NCBI RefSeq assembly: GCF_030372065.1
Contig: NZ_JAUDEA010000009.1
Location: 1-64,000 of the forward strand
Direction of reading: 5' to 3'
Length of the DNA stretch: 64,000 nucleotides
From: Thermophilibacter provencensis
Lineage (GTDB): Bacteria; Actinomycetota; Coriobacteriia; Coriobacteriales; Atopobiaceae
The number at the start of each line of letters is the position of its first letter. The stretch's first letter is position 1. Positions 52,598 to 61,071 of the stretch are shown one piece after another. Both the position numbers and the translations under genes were made by a program. The notes beneath the pieces were generated by a model, which saw nothing but the letters and a program-made list of their open reading frames with translations, was not told the origin of the DNA and made no database searches.

Positions 52598-53703
52598 CTC
52601 GGCTCCTCTCGCCTCGGCACGCTGGCAAAGACCACCCAGCCCCCGTGCTCCCCGGGACCGGCCCGGAAGGTGCCACCAAGCGCACGGACCCGCTCCTCCA
52701 TGGAGGCAAGCCCCATGCCCGGGCAGCCCGGGGCAGGAGGCGGGCCCGCGTCCGCGCCCGGAGTTCCGTCATCGGCCACCCGCAGCCTCCAGATCCCCGG
52801 GTGCTCCGCGAACTCCACGCTCACGTGCCGAGCGTGCGCGTGGCGCAGCGTGTTTGAGAGCGCCTCGCGAGCCACTGCCAGAAGGCAGCTCGCCACCGCC
52901 AGCGGCACGTCGGACGCCTCCGTCCGGCAGCTCACCTCTACGCCAGAGTCCGCGCAGACGGCCTCCGCCGCCGCGCGCAGCTGCACGGAGAGGTCGCAGC
53001 CGTCGTCGCGCAGGTCGTGCACGCTCGCGCGCACCTCGTCGAGGGCCTCGCGCAGCGTGCCAGCCACCGCCGCGAAGTCCCTCTCGCACTCCTGCCCGGC
53101 GTGGACCACGCGCTGTGCCTCTGCCTGCACGACCGCCCGCGTGAGCAGGTGGCCCACGTTGTCGTGAATCTCGCGCGCGATGCGCGCCCGCTCGGAGAGC
53201 GTGGCGAGACGCACCTCGTAGTCCTGCGCGTCCATGAGGTCGCGGTTGCGCGCCTCGAGGGCCAGCTCGCGCTCGCGCAGGGCGTCTGCCGCGCGGAGGT
53301 TCTCCGCGCGCTGCCCCAGCATGCGGCTCGTGCGCCCGGCAAGCAGCGAGGCCACGAGCACGGCGAGAAGCGCGACGAGGGCCGCGGGTGCCACGAGCTC
53401 GCCGCGCCAGGCGGCGGCAAGCGGCAGGAGCGCGCACGCGGCGGCGAGCCAGCGGGTGCGATGCCCGGCGGCCAGGTCGTAGGCGACCGGCGCCACGAAG
53501 GCGCCAGCCACCGGCACCGCGAGCGAAAGCGCCGCGTAGGCGAGGGTCGGCACGAGCCGCGCGCGACCGCGAAGCAGCTCGGGGGCAAACGCGCAGGCAA
53601 TCGAGGCGAGCAGCGAGCCCACGACGTCAGCGCCCGTCCCCGTGAGGGCAAGCGCGCCGGCGCAGCACGCGAGCGCCACAAACTTGTCAGCGATTCTTTC
53701 CAT
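52582..53703 (-). CDS. NarL-type sensor histidine kinase
   Basis: A 373-aa sensor kinase. The N-terminal 125 residues have about four to five membrane segments and little extracellular sequence, which suits an intramembrane-sensing kinase. The dimerisation helix has the phosphoacceptor His180 (RARIAREIHDNVGHLLTRA), and the ATP domain follows (REALSNTLRHAHARHVSVEF, VADDGTPGADAG, GMGLASMEERVRALGG). It pairs with the downstream regulator and lies divergent from an ABC-2 exporter, a common antimicrobial or envelope stress arrangement. Confidence 0.92.
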   Translation of the reverse strand: MERIADKFVALACCAGALALTGTGADVVGSLLASIACAFAPELLRGRARLVPTLAYAALSLAVPVAGAFVAPVAYDLAAGHRTRWLAAACALLPLAAAWRGELVAPAALVALLAVLVASLLAGRTSRMLGQRAENLRAADALRERELALEARNRDLMDAQDYEVRLATLSERARIAREIHDNVGHLLTRAVVQAEAQRVVHAGQECERDFAAVAGTLREALDEVRASVHDLRDDGCDLSVQLRAAAEAVCADSGVEVSCRTEASDVPLAVASCLLAVAREALSNTLRHAHARHVSVEFAEHPGIWRLRVADDGTPGADAGPPPAPGCPGMGLASMEERVRALGGTFRAGPGEHGGWVVFASVPRREEPRCDLS

Positions 53704-53739
53704 GCGGGGATTCTAGCAGGCGCGGCGCGGGCGACACCC

Positions 53740-53785
53740 GTGACATCTGTCACGTACCGCCCGTCCTTCTCGTGACATACGTCAC
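53740..53785. promoter_or_regulatory. Two palindromic operator candidates for the response regulator
   Basis: GTGACATCTGTCAC (53740-53753) and GTGACATACGTCAC (53772-53785) are near-identical inverted repeats 32 bp apart, about three helix turns. They lie in the 139-bp gap between the divergent kinase and exporter genes. The most natural ligand is the LuxR-type regulator dimer. Confidence 0.7.
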
Positions 53786-53842
53786 TTCCGGGCGCACGGC
53801 CGACGACGCACACTTGAGCCACCGACCGCATAAGGAGGAGAC

Positions 53843-54781
53843 ATGACCGACATCGTGCGCGTGGAGGGGCTCGTGAAGCGCTACGGTCAGACGCTGGCGC
53901 TCGACCACCTCGACCTCGCCGTGGCACAGGGGGAGATCTTCGGCCTTCTGGGCCCCAACGGCTGCGGCAAGACCACGGCCATCAACTGCATCCTGCAGCT
54001 GCTCACCTACGACCGCGGCTCCATCGAGCTCTTCGGCGAGCCGATGGCGCCCTCCCGCCACGACCTCAAGCGACGCATCGGCGTGGTCCCGCAGCAGGTG
54101 GCCGTGCTCGACGAGCTCACCGTGCGCGAGAACGTGGATGCCTTCTGCGCGCTCTACGTTCCCGACCGCCGCGAGCGCCGCCGCCTGGTGGACGAGGCGC
54201 TCGACTTCGTGGGCCTGGCCGAGCACGCAACCAAGCGCCCGCGCAGGCTCTCGGGCGGCCTGGCGCGCCGGCTCAACATCGCCTGCGGCATCGCGCACCG
54301 GCCCGAGCTGCTCTTCCTCGACGAGCCCACCGTGGCCGTGGACCCGCAGAGCAGAAACGCCATCCTGGACGGCATCTGCCGCCTGCGTGACTCAGGCGCC
54401 ACCGTGGTCTACACGAGCCACTACATGGAGGAGGTCGAGCAGATCTGCGGGCGCGTCATGATCATGGACGCAGGGCGCGCCATCGCGCAGGGCACCTGCG
54501 ACGAGCTCAAGCGCCTCATAGACGCCGGCGAGAAGATCGTGGCGCAGACGGGGCCCCTCGCACCCGAGACGCTCGCGCGCCTGGAGGCGCTGCCGTGCGT
54601 GAGGCGCGCCTCCTACGCCGACGGCGAGCTGCGCGTGGACTGCGCGCCGGCCGCCCACGCGCTCGTGGACGTGCTCGAGGAGCTGCGCGCGGCCGGCGTG
54701 AGCTGCGGGCGCGTCTGGAGCGAGCCTCCCACCCTGAACGACGTCTTCCTCGAGCTCTGCGGCCGTGAACTGCGCGACTAG
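53843..54781 (+). CDS. ABC-2 type exporter ATP-binding protein
   Basis: A 312-aa ATPase of the DrrA/CcmA type. ATG 53843 follows AAGGAGGAG. Walker A is GPNGCGKTT at 38-46, the signature region is LSGGLARRLNIACG, Walker B is LLFLDEPTVAVDP and the H-loop is YTSHYMEE. The C-terminal 85 residues form an accessory domain. It opens a three-gene exporter operon under the control of the neighbouring two-component system. Substrate is not predictable. Confidence 0.92.
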   Translation: MTDIVRVEGLVKRYGQTLALDHLDLAVAQGEIFGLLGPNGCGKTTAINCILQLLTYDRGSIELFGEPMAPSRHDLKRRIGVVPQQVAVLDELTVRENVDAFCALYVPDRRERRRLVDEALDFVGLAEHATKRPRRLSGGLARRLNIACGIAHRPELLFLDEPTVAVDPQSRNAILDGICRLRDSGATVVYTSHYMEEVEQICGRVMIMDAGRAIAQGTCDELKRLIDAGEKIVAQTGPLAPETLARLEALPCVRRASYADGELRVDCAPAAHALVDVLEELRAAGVSCGRVWSEPPTLNDVFLELCGRELRD

Positions 54782-54792
54782 GGGGGTGTGCC

Positions 54793-55977
54793 GTGAAAGA
54801 CGTGCTCTCGCTTCTGCGCTTTGACCTCACCCAGGCGCTGCGCAACCGCGGCGTGGTCATCTGGGTGCTGCTGTTCCCGCTGCTTTTGGCCACGGTCTTC
54901 GTGTTCATGTTCGACGGCTACGCCTCCGGCGAGGCGGCGCACGCGGCGCGCGTGGGCGTGGTCTCGGACGGCTCGGCGGCGGCCGACGAGCTCGTCGCCG
55001 TGCTGGACGAGCTCGCCTCCGGCGAGGAAGCGGTCCTCGAGGTCGTGACCTACCCCGACGAGGCGAGCGCCGCCGAGGGGGCGCAGTCCGAGGAGGTCTG
55101 CGCCTACGTCGTGGCCTCGGCGGACGCCGCACCGCGCATGGAGGTGCCCGCCCGCTCCACCGGGACCGTGGACCAGGCGGTGGTGCAGCTCGTGCTCGAG
55201 CGCTACCTGCAGGTCTCCTCGACGCTCGCGACCGTGGCCGAGGCCGACCCGGCGGCCCTCCCCTCCGCGGACGCCGCGACCCGCCTTGCCGAGGCGCTTG
55301 CCGGCGACGACGTGGAGAGCGTGCGCCTCTCCGTCCTGCGCACCGAGTCGAGCGAGTTCGCGCGCTACTACTACGCGATGCTCGGCTTCTCGAGCCTCAT
55401 GGGCGCGCAGGTGGCGCTTTTGCTCGTGGTCACCAAGCGCGCGGACGGCTCGCCGGAGGGCGCGCGGCGCCAGCTCGGCGCGGTGGGGCCGGTCCGCCAG
55501 CTCGCAAGTGCCCTTCTCGCCGCGTGGGTCGTGGTCTTTGTCTGCCTTGTGGTGGCGCTCGTCTACATCAGAGTCGTCGCGGACGTCTCCTTTGGCGGCC
55601 GAGAGGGGCTGGCCGTTGCCGCCTGCGCCGCGTGCGCGCTGGTGAGCTGCGCCATCGGAACCTTCATCGGCTCGATCCCGCGGCTCTCCACGTCCGCCAA
55701 GGACGTCATCTGCACCATCGCGACGATGGGCCTCTCGCTCCCGGCGGGGCTCTTCGGCACGCCGTCGCTTCGCCTGGCCGACTGGCTCTCCCTCCACCTG
55801 CCGTGGGCGCAGGCGATAAACCCGGCGGTGCAGGTCGGCGAGGCCTTCTACCGTCTGGCGTTCTACGACTCGCTCGCGCCGTTCGCCCAGTCCGTGGGCA
55901 CGATCCTGTCCATCTCCGCCGTGCTTTTAGCCGTGGCGGCGCTCTTCATGAGGAGGCAGCGCTATGCAGCTCTTTAG
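54793..55977 (+). CDS. ABC-2 type exporter permease, first
   Basis: A 394-aa membrane protein of the ABC-2 family. GTG 54793 follows GGGGGGTGTG. One N-terminal membrane helix (WVLLFPLLLATVFVFMFD) is followed by an extracytoplasmic domain of about 170 residues and a C-terminal set of five to six helices, with an LLVVTKRADGSPEGARRQLG cytosolic loop. The layout is that of the YhgE/LanF-like permeases. It overlaps the next gene by 14 bp, so the two subunits are probably coupled and heterodimeric. Confidence 0.87.
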   Translation: MKDVLSLLRFDLTQALRNRGVVIWVLLFPLLLATVFVFMFDGYASGEAAHAARVGVVSDGSAAADELVAVLDELASGEEAVLEVVTYPDEASAAEGAQSEEVCAYVVASADAAPRMEVPARSTGTVDQAVVQLVLERYLQVSSTLATVAEADPAALPSADAATRLAEALAGDDVESVRLSVLRTESSEFARYYYAMLGFSSLMGAQVALLLVVTKRADGSPEGARRQLGAVGPVRQLASALLAAWVVVFVCLVVALVYIRVVADVSFGGREGLAVAACAACALVSCAIGTFIGSIPRLSTSAKDVICTIATMGLSLPAGLFGTPSLRLADWLSLHLPWAQAINPAVQVGEAFYRLAFYDSLAPFAQSVGTILSISAVLLAVAALFMRRQRYAAL

Positions 55978-57154
55978 GCTTGCTGGGCGCGTGGTCCTGC
56001 GGCACCGCGGGCTTCTCGCCCTCTACGTGGTCATGCTCGGGGCCTTTGGCTGGCTCATGGCCTCCTACGTAGGCACGGACTCGAGCGCCTACGAGGCCGC
56101 CCGGCCGACCGTGGCCGTGATTGACCGGGACGGCTCCGCGGTGTCCGCGGCGCTGGCCGGCTGCGCCGCCGAGGCGGGCGAGCTCGTGGAGCTGCCCGAC
56201 ACCACCTACGCGCTGCAGGACGCGGCCGCCAAGGACCTGGCAAACTACGTGCTCGTGATCCCCGCGGGCTACGGGGAGGCCCTCGAGGCGGCGGCCCGCG
56301 AGGGCGCCGAGATGCCGGAGCTCGAGTGCGTGGTGAGCTACAGCGACGCGCGCGGCTCGCTCGCCGACCAGCGCGTGCGCGCCTACGCCCAGCAGTTCTA
56401 CGCGCTTCTCGCCGGCACGGGGCTCTCCGTGGATCAGGCCGTGGCCTGCGCGGAGGAGGCGCGGGCGTCGGAGGGGGCCCGTCTTGAGGTGGGCGTCATA
56501 GAGTCGGGCGACTCCGGGGCGCTGCCGACGGACTACCTCGTCTTCATGCAGTTCTCGACCTACGCCCTCTTTGGCGGGACGGCCATCCTCATCGCATGCG
56601 GGCTGCGCTCGCTCGGGCGCGACCAGCCGGTCACGGCGCGCCTGCTCGCGGCCCCGGTCTCCGACACGGCGCGCGGGACCCAGCTCGCGCTCGCCTGTCT
56701 CGGCGTGGGGCTCGCAGTCTGGGCGGCGATGGGCTTGCTCGGGGCGCTCTGGTGCGCGGAGTCGCTCGCGGGCTCGGACGTGCGGCTGGCGGCGCTCGCG
56801 CAGGTGCCGCTCTTGGCCCTAGCCTGCGTGGGCGCGGCGTACGGCTACTTGCTCTGGGGCCTCGGGGCCACCGGGGACATCGCGCACGCGGCGGGCAACA
56901 TGGGATCGATGGTGCTCACGTTCCTGGGCGGGACCTGGGTCCAGCAGGCGAGCATGGGCGCGGCGGTGACGGCCGTGGCGCGCCTCACCCCCATCTGGTG
57001 GTCCGTCCATGCCATGGGCGCGGTGTACGCGTCCGACGGCCTCACCGGAGAGCTCGTGGCGAGCGTGCTCACACAGTCCGCGATCGTGGCGCTCTTCGCC
57101 GTGGCGATCGCGGTGGCCGGGACCGCGCTGGCGCGCGCCCGCGCCCGGTCCTAG
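55964..57154 (+). CDS. ABC-2 type exporter permease, second
   Basis: A 396-aa permease with the same topology as the previous one: N-terminal helix (GLLALYVVMLGAFGWLMASYV), extracytoplasmic domain (about residues 30-190) and a C-terminal membrane domain with about six helices. Dissimilar in sequence to its partner. Its stop is 9 bp from that of the convergent PARG-like gene. With the ATPase and kinase pair it makes a complete sensor-exporter module. Confidence 0.87.
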   Translation: MQLFRLAGRVVLRHRGLLALYVVMLGAFGWLMASYVGTDSSAYEAARPTVAVIDRDGSAVSAALAGCAAEAGELVELPDTTYALQDAAAKDLANYVLVIPAGYGEALEAAAREGAEMPELECVVSYSDARGSLADQRVRAYAQQFYALLAGTGLSVDQAVACAEEARASEGARLEVGVIESGDSGALPTDYLVFMQFSTYALFGGTAILIACGLRSLGRDQPVTARLLAAPVSDTARGTQLALACLGVGLAVWAAMGLLGALWCAESLAGSDVRLAALAQVPLLALACVGAAYGYLLWGLGATGDIAHAAGNMGSMVLTFLGGTWVQQASMGAAVTAVARLTPIWWSVHAMGAVYASDGLTGELVASVLTQSAIVALFAVAIAVAGTALARARARS

Positions 57155-57163
57155 GCGGCGGGC

Positions 57164-58075
57164 CTACAGGTACTGGCGCCAGTCCTCGTCCTCGTCGACG
57201 TCATCCGCGACGGAGCGCTCGGCCTCGGCGGCAGCGCGCTCGGCGCGACTCACGTACGGGGCATCGTTGACCTCGGGGAACGTGGCCAGCGCGTGCTCGA
57301 AGACCTCGAGGTTCTCGTCAAAGCGGCCGCGGGGCACCGCGAAGACCACCTCGCGCGCGGCATGCGTCCCGCGCTCCAGCTCGATGCGAAAGGCCTCCGC
57401 CACCGCGGCCGCCTCCCAGCCAAAGCTGCCGCAGCCGAAGGCGCCGAGCACGAGCTTCTTGTGTCCCAGGTCATCCGCGATAGCCATGACCAGCCGGATG
57501 CGGTCGCGCAGGGCGCGAAGCAGCGCGTCCTCCCCCACGTGGTACTCCTCGCGGGCGCGGCGCGCGTCCGGCGCGGCCGCCACGATCACGTCCGCGTAGG
57601 AGTGGTAGTCGTCGCGCTCAAAGCGCACGCGCGGCACCACGAGCGCCCGGTTGCGGTAGAGGTGGCAGTTCAGATTGCGCCGACGGTTCTCCGCGTACCA
57701 GGCGCCCTTCTCGCGCAGCACGTTGTAGAGGAAGCTCGCCGCGCAGAGCGCCTGCTCCTGCGCCCATGCGCCGCGCTCGTAGCCGCCGCCGGGGTACAGG
57801 AACGAGGCGAAGTCAAGGACGGCCAGGTCGCAGGCAGAGGCCAGGCCGCGCCCGCGCGCGAGGACCGCGGCAACGGAGTCCTCGTCAACCACGCTCACCT
57901 GCGGGACGCACGGCTCTGTCACCCGCATGGACGGAGCCGCGTCGTAGACGCGCGTCGAGGCAACGGCTGCAGCGATCTCATCAGGAAACCGCCGGTCCAT
58001 ATCCTCGACGTGGCGCCGGGCCAGCTCGGCTCGGCTGGGTCCGCGACCATCTCGACGTGCGCTCTTCTCGGCCAT
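57164..58075 (-). CDS. TIGR02452 / microbial PARG-like (DUF2263) protein
   Basis: A 303-aa protein. ATG 58075 lies after GAAGGGGGCAGG. The macrodomain-type core is visible: LAVLDFASFLYPGGGYERGAWAQEQALCAASFLYNVL and VLGAFGCGSFGWEAAAVAEAFRIEL, where the Gly-rich PGGGYxxGAxAQEQ segment carries catalytic Glu residues in poly(ADP-ribose) glycohydrolases. The role would be removal of ADP-ribose from proteins or nucleic acids. The 57-residue N-terminus and the acidic C-terminus (ADDVDEDEDWRQYL) are outside the domain. No ADP-ribosyltransferase is nearby. Confidence 0.8.
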   Translation of the reverse strand: MAEKSARRDGRGPSRAELARRHVEDMDRRFPDEIAAAVASTRVYDAAPSMRVTEPCVPQVSVVDEDSVAAVLARGRGLASACDLAVLDFASFLYPGGGYERGAWAQEQALCAASFLYNVLREKGAWYAENRRRNLNCHLYRNRALVVPRVRFERDDYHSYADVIVAAAPDARRAREEYHVGEDALLRALRDRIRLVMAIADDLGHKKLVLGAFGCGSFGWEAAAVAEAFRIELERGTHAAREVVFAVPRGRFDENLEVFEHALATFPEVNDAPYVSRAERAAAEAERSVADDVDEDEDWRQYL

Positions 58076-58180
58076 CCTGCCCCCTTCGTCGGCTTTTCTG
58101 TCATTCTCGCACAACGGCGGAGCCAAGATCACCGCAAGCGCGCCCTGGCTTGCAGCTTTATGCTTGTAATACGGGTATCG

Positions 58181-58247
58181 ATGACAAAGGTGACAGGGTC
58201 GACTGTCATGAACCTTTCATGACAGTCGACCCTGTCACCTTTGTCAT
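58181..58247. repeat. Perfect 31-bp palindrome, copy 2 of 2 (REP-like)
   Basis: Arms 58181-58211 and 58217-58247 are perfect complements around a 5-nt loop, beginning ATGACAAAGGTGACAGGGTC. A further CACCTTTGTCATCA follows at 58249-58262. The first 19 nt of the arm match the palindrome at 801-857. It sits between the start of the PARG-like gene and the stop of recN. Confidence 0.9.
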
Positions 58248-58272
58248 CACCTTTGTCATCATTTGGGTTCGT

Positions 58273-59907
58273 CTAGCGACGTGAGGCGCGTGCCGCCAGC
58301 ATCTCGCGCGCGAGGTCGCGGCTCGCCTCGCCGGTGTCGCCGGAGAGCATGCGCGCGACCTCGGCCACGCGCTCCTCGCCGGAAAGCTCGACGAGGCTCG
58401 TCTCGGGGAGGTCGCCCCCGGACTTGCGCACGAGATAGTGCCGCTGCGCGGCAACCGCCACCTGGGCGAGGTGCGTGACCACGATGACCTGGTGCGTGGC
58501 CGCGAGCCGCGCGAGCACACCCGCGAGCGCGACCGCCGTGGCCCCGCCCACCCCCGCGTCGACCTCGTCAAAGACGAGCGTCTCGCACAGGTCCGCCTCG
58601 CCGAGCACCACCTTGCACGCCAGCATCACGCGACTGACCTCGCCGCCCGAGGCGATCTTGCGCAGCGGGCGCGCCGTGAGGCCCGCGGCGGGACGATAGA
58701 GAAACTCCACGCGAGAAGGTCCGCGGCGCCCCCACTCCGCGCGGGGCAGCCGCTCGATAGAGACCTCGAGCTCGGCGGTTCCCATCTCGAGAAGCGCCAT
58801 CTGCTCGGTGACCGCGGCGGCGAGGCGGGGCGCCGCCTCGGCGCGCACGGCGTCAAGGGCGTCAGCCGCCTCCGCCAGCGCGGCCTCTCGGCGCTCGAGC
58901 TCCTCGGCGGCACGGCGCTCGAGCTCGCCGCCGTCGCTCGCCGCTGCCACAACCTCGCGTGCCCGCTCGCGGCGCTCGAGCACGTCCGCCATGCGCGGGC
59001 CATACGTGCGCATGAGCCCCTCCAGCCGGGAGAGGCGCGTCTGGATCCGCTCGAGCTCCTCTGGGTCAAAGTCCACCTCGTCGGCGTAGTCGCGCAGCTC
59101 GGACGAGACGTCCTCGATGTCGATGAGCGAGCTCTCGAGGGTCTTTGCCCACGTGCCGAGCGCGGGGTCAAAGCGCGCGGCGTCCTCGAGCGCGCGAACG
59201 GCATCGCTCAGGGCGTCGCAGACGCCGTCGTCACCGGAGAGCAGCTCGCGGGCACCAGAGGCGGCGGCCATGAGGGCCTCGCCGTGCTCCACGCGCGGGA
59301 GCTGCGCCTCGAGCTCCTCGAGCTCCCCCTCGCGCGGGTCCACCTCGTCGATGCGGCGCAGCGCGAAGGCGGCCTCCTCGAGGCGCTCGCCCGTGGCACG
59401 GCTCATCTCTCGCACGCGCTCCAGCTCGGAGGCGGCCTGCTCGGAGGCCGCAAGCGCGTCCGCATACGCCGCGAGCGCATCTGCGGCCGCTGCGCCGATC
59501 CACGAGTCGAGCATCTCAACGTGCGACTGGATGGCAAGAAGGCGCTGGTGCTCGTGCTGGCCGCAGAGGTCGACCGTTGAGCCAACGCGCTCGGCGAGCT
59601 CGCGCACGCTCGCCATGTGGCCGTTGATCTCCACGCGCCCGCGCCCGTCCGCACCCACGCGACGGCGCACCACGGTGCCGTCCTCGTCGTCGCCGCGCAG
59701 GAAGAGGCGACCCTCGACCTCCAGTGACGGCGCCCCCTCGCGGACCATGCCCGCGTCAGAGCGCTCCCCCACCAGCAGCTTCACCGAGGAGAGCAGCGCC
59801 GTCTTGCCCGCACCCGTCTCGCCCGTGAGCACCGTGAGGCCGGGGGCGGGCTCGATGGTCGCATCGTGGATGAGCGCGACGTCGCGCACGTGGAGCTCGT
59901 CGATCAT
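58273..59907 (-). CDS. recN: DNA repair protein RecN
   Basis: A 544-aa SMC-like ATPase that acts at double-strand breaks. Walker A is GETGAGKT at 29-36 and the C-terminal half carries ASGGEVSRVMLACKVVLGE (signature) and LVFDEVDAGVGGATA (Walker B). Two antiparallel coiled-coil arms lie between. Its start at 59907 follows the nadK stop without a gap, a conserved arrangement. Length is normal. Confidence 0.96.
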   Translation of the reverse strand: MIDELHVRDVALIHDATIEPAPGLTVLTGETGAGKTALLSSVKLLVGERSDAGMVREGAPSLEVEGRLFLRGDDEDGTVVRRRVGADGRGRVEINGHMASVRELAERVGSTVDLCGQHEHQRLLAIQSHVEMLDSWIGAAAADALAAYADALAASEQAASELERVREMSRATGERLEEAAFALRRIDEVDPREGELEELEAQLPRVEHGEALMAAASGARELLSGDDGVCDALSDAVRALEDAARFDPALGTWAKTLESSLIDIEDVSSELRDYADEVDFDPEELERIQTRLSRLEGLMRTYGPRMADVLERRERAREVVAAASDGGELERRAAEELERREAALAEAADALDAVRAEAAPRLAAAVTEQMALLEMGTAELEVSIERLPRAEWGRRGPSRVEFLYRPAAGLTARPLRKIASGGEVSRVMLACKVVLGEADLCETLVFDEVDAGVGGATAVALAGVLARLAATHQVIVVTHLAQVAVAAQRHYLVRKSGGDLPETSLVELSGEERVAEVARMLSGDTGEASRDLAREMLAARASRR

Positions 59908-60765
59908 CTACTTTCCCACCTGCCCGTAGAAGACGCGCGAGACCGAGTCGTAGAAGCTCTGCGCGCTGCGATCAAGAAGCACGATGTCTCCGGGGCCGCG
60001 CCGCACGCACGCCCTCACCCCGCGCCAGCCCTTCTCGCGCGGGACGGGCTGGCCGTCGGCAAAGAAGTGGCGCATGACCGGGCGCTCCGGGCTCATCTCG
60101 ATCTCCACGACGTCGGCCGGGGAGGTGAGGAAGGCGCGCGCCATGATGGTGTGGGGCGCGATGGGCACGCACACCATGCCCGTGAACTCCGGGGTCACGA
60201 TGGGGCCGCCCGCGGCGAGCGCGTAGCCTGTCGAGCCGGTTGCCGTGGAGACCACAAAGCCGTCGCCGCGCAGGCGGTCGATGTGCTTGCCCGAGACGGA
60301 GACGTCAAACTCCACCATGTTGCCCGCACCGCCGCGCGAGACGGCAAAGTCGTTGAGCGCAAAGCAGCGGCGGGTGTGGGTCTCGCCCTCGCGGTCCTCG
60401 AACTCGCACTCGATGTCGAGCGTTGCGCGACGGGAGACGTGCAGCTCGCCGGCAAGGGCGTCGGCCACGGTCACGATGAGCTCCTCCGGGCACGCCGCGG
60501 TGAGAAAGCCGAGGTGGCCGTAGGAGATGCCCACGATGGGGGTGCCGGCGTAGCCCACGATGCGCGCAGCACGCAGCAGCGTGCCGTCACCGCCGAGCGA
60601 GACCACCAGGTCACAGCCCTCGGCGGAGTCCTCGGCACTGGGAAAGAGCCTCTTGTCGCGAGCCCACAGCACGTCGGCGCCCTGGTCAAAGAGCCACTCC
60701 TCAAGGTGGCGGGCGCCCTCCAGGGCGTCGGCACGGGAGAAGTTGGGAACAATGAGTACCTTCAC
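59908..60765 (-). CDS. nadK: NAD kinase
   Basis: A 285-aa enzyme that makes NADP from NAD and ATP or polyphosphate. GTG 60765 follows AAGGAGG with 8-nt spacing, better than ATG 60783. GGDGT is at 58-62, NDFAVSRGGAG and GDGFVVSTATGSTGYALAAGGPIV are the family motifs. It follows tlyA in the operon after a 306-bp gap with a large hairpin. Confidence 0.94.
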   Translation of the reverse strand: MKVLIVPNFSRADALEGARHLEEWLFDQGADVLWARDKRLFPSAEDSAEGCDLVVSLGGDGTLLRAARIVGYAGTPIVGISYGHLGFLTAACPEELIVTVADALAGELHVSRRATLDIECEFEDREGETHTRRCFALNDFAVSRGGAGNMVEFDVSVSGKHIDRLRGDGFVVSTATGSTGYALAAGGPIVTPEFTGMVCVPIAPHTIMARAFLTSPADVVEIEMSPERPVMRHFFADGQPVPREKGWRGVRACVRRGPGDIVLLDRSAQSFYDSVSRVFYGQVGK

Positions 60766-60842
60766 GGAGGCGTCCTCCTTCATAGCTCAACGTACCGAGT
60801 GTAGCATCACGCCCCGCGCCGCCTCGCTCCAGACACTCCTCA

Positions 60843-60986
60843 GTTTTGGGCAAAACCTTTGATGCAAAGGCGCTCCTGGCATCAAAGGTTTTGCCCAAAA
60901 CCAAGGTAAAACGTGGCAGAACGCGCAAAACTGGCGAGAAGAGCGTTCTTCTCGCCGGGTGCATATCAAATATGTTGCCCAAAACC
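60843..60986. repeat. Perfect 23-bp inverted repeat plus a diverged third copy
   Basis: Arms 60843-60865 and 60879-60901 pair perfectly over a 13-nt loop, with GTTTTGGGCAAAACC in the left arm. A diverged copy of the right arm (GCATATCAAATATGTTGCCC) is at 60961-60980. Between them the common 10-mer forms an inverted pair: CGAGAAGAGC at 60935 and GTTCTTCTCG at 60945. No U-tract follows, and the 306-bp gap has no gene. Confidence 0.85.
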
Positions 60987-61071
60987 CAGGGGAACGTAAC
61001 GGAAACGGCCTTCTCGCGAACGCACAAGGGGGCGCAAACGCAAAAGTGCCCCGTTTGGGACAGAGCCGGCG

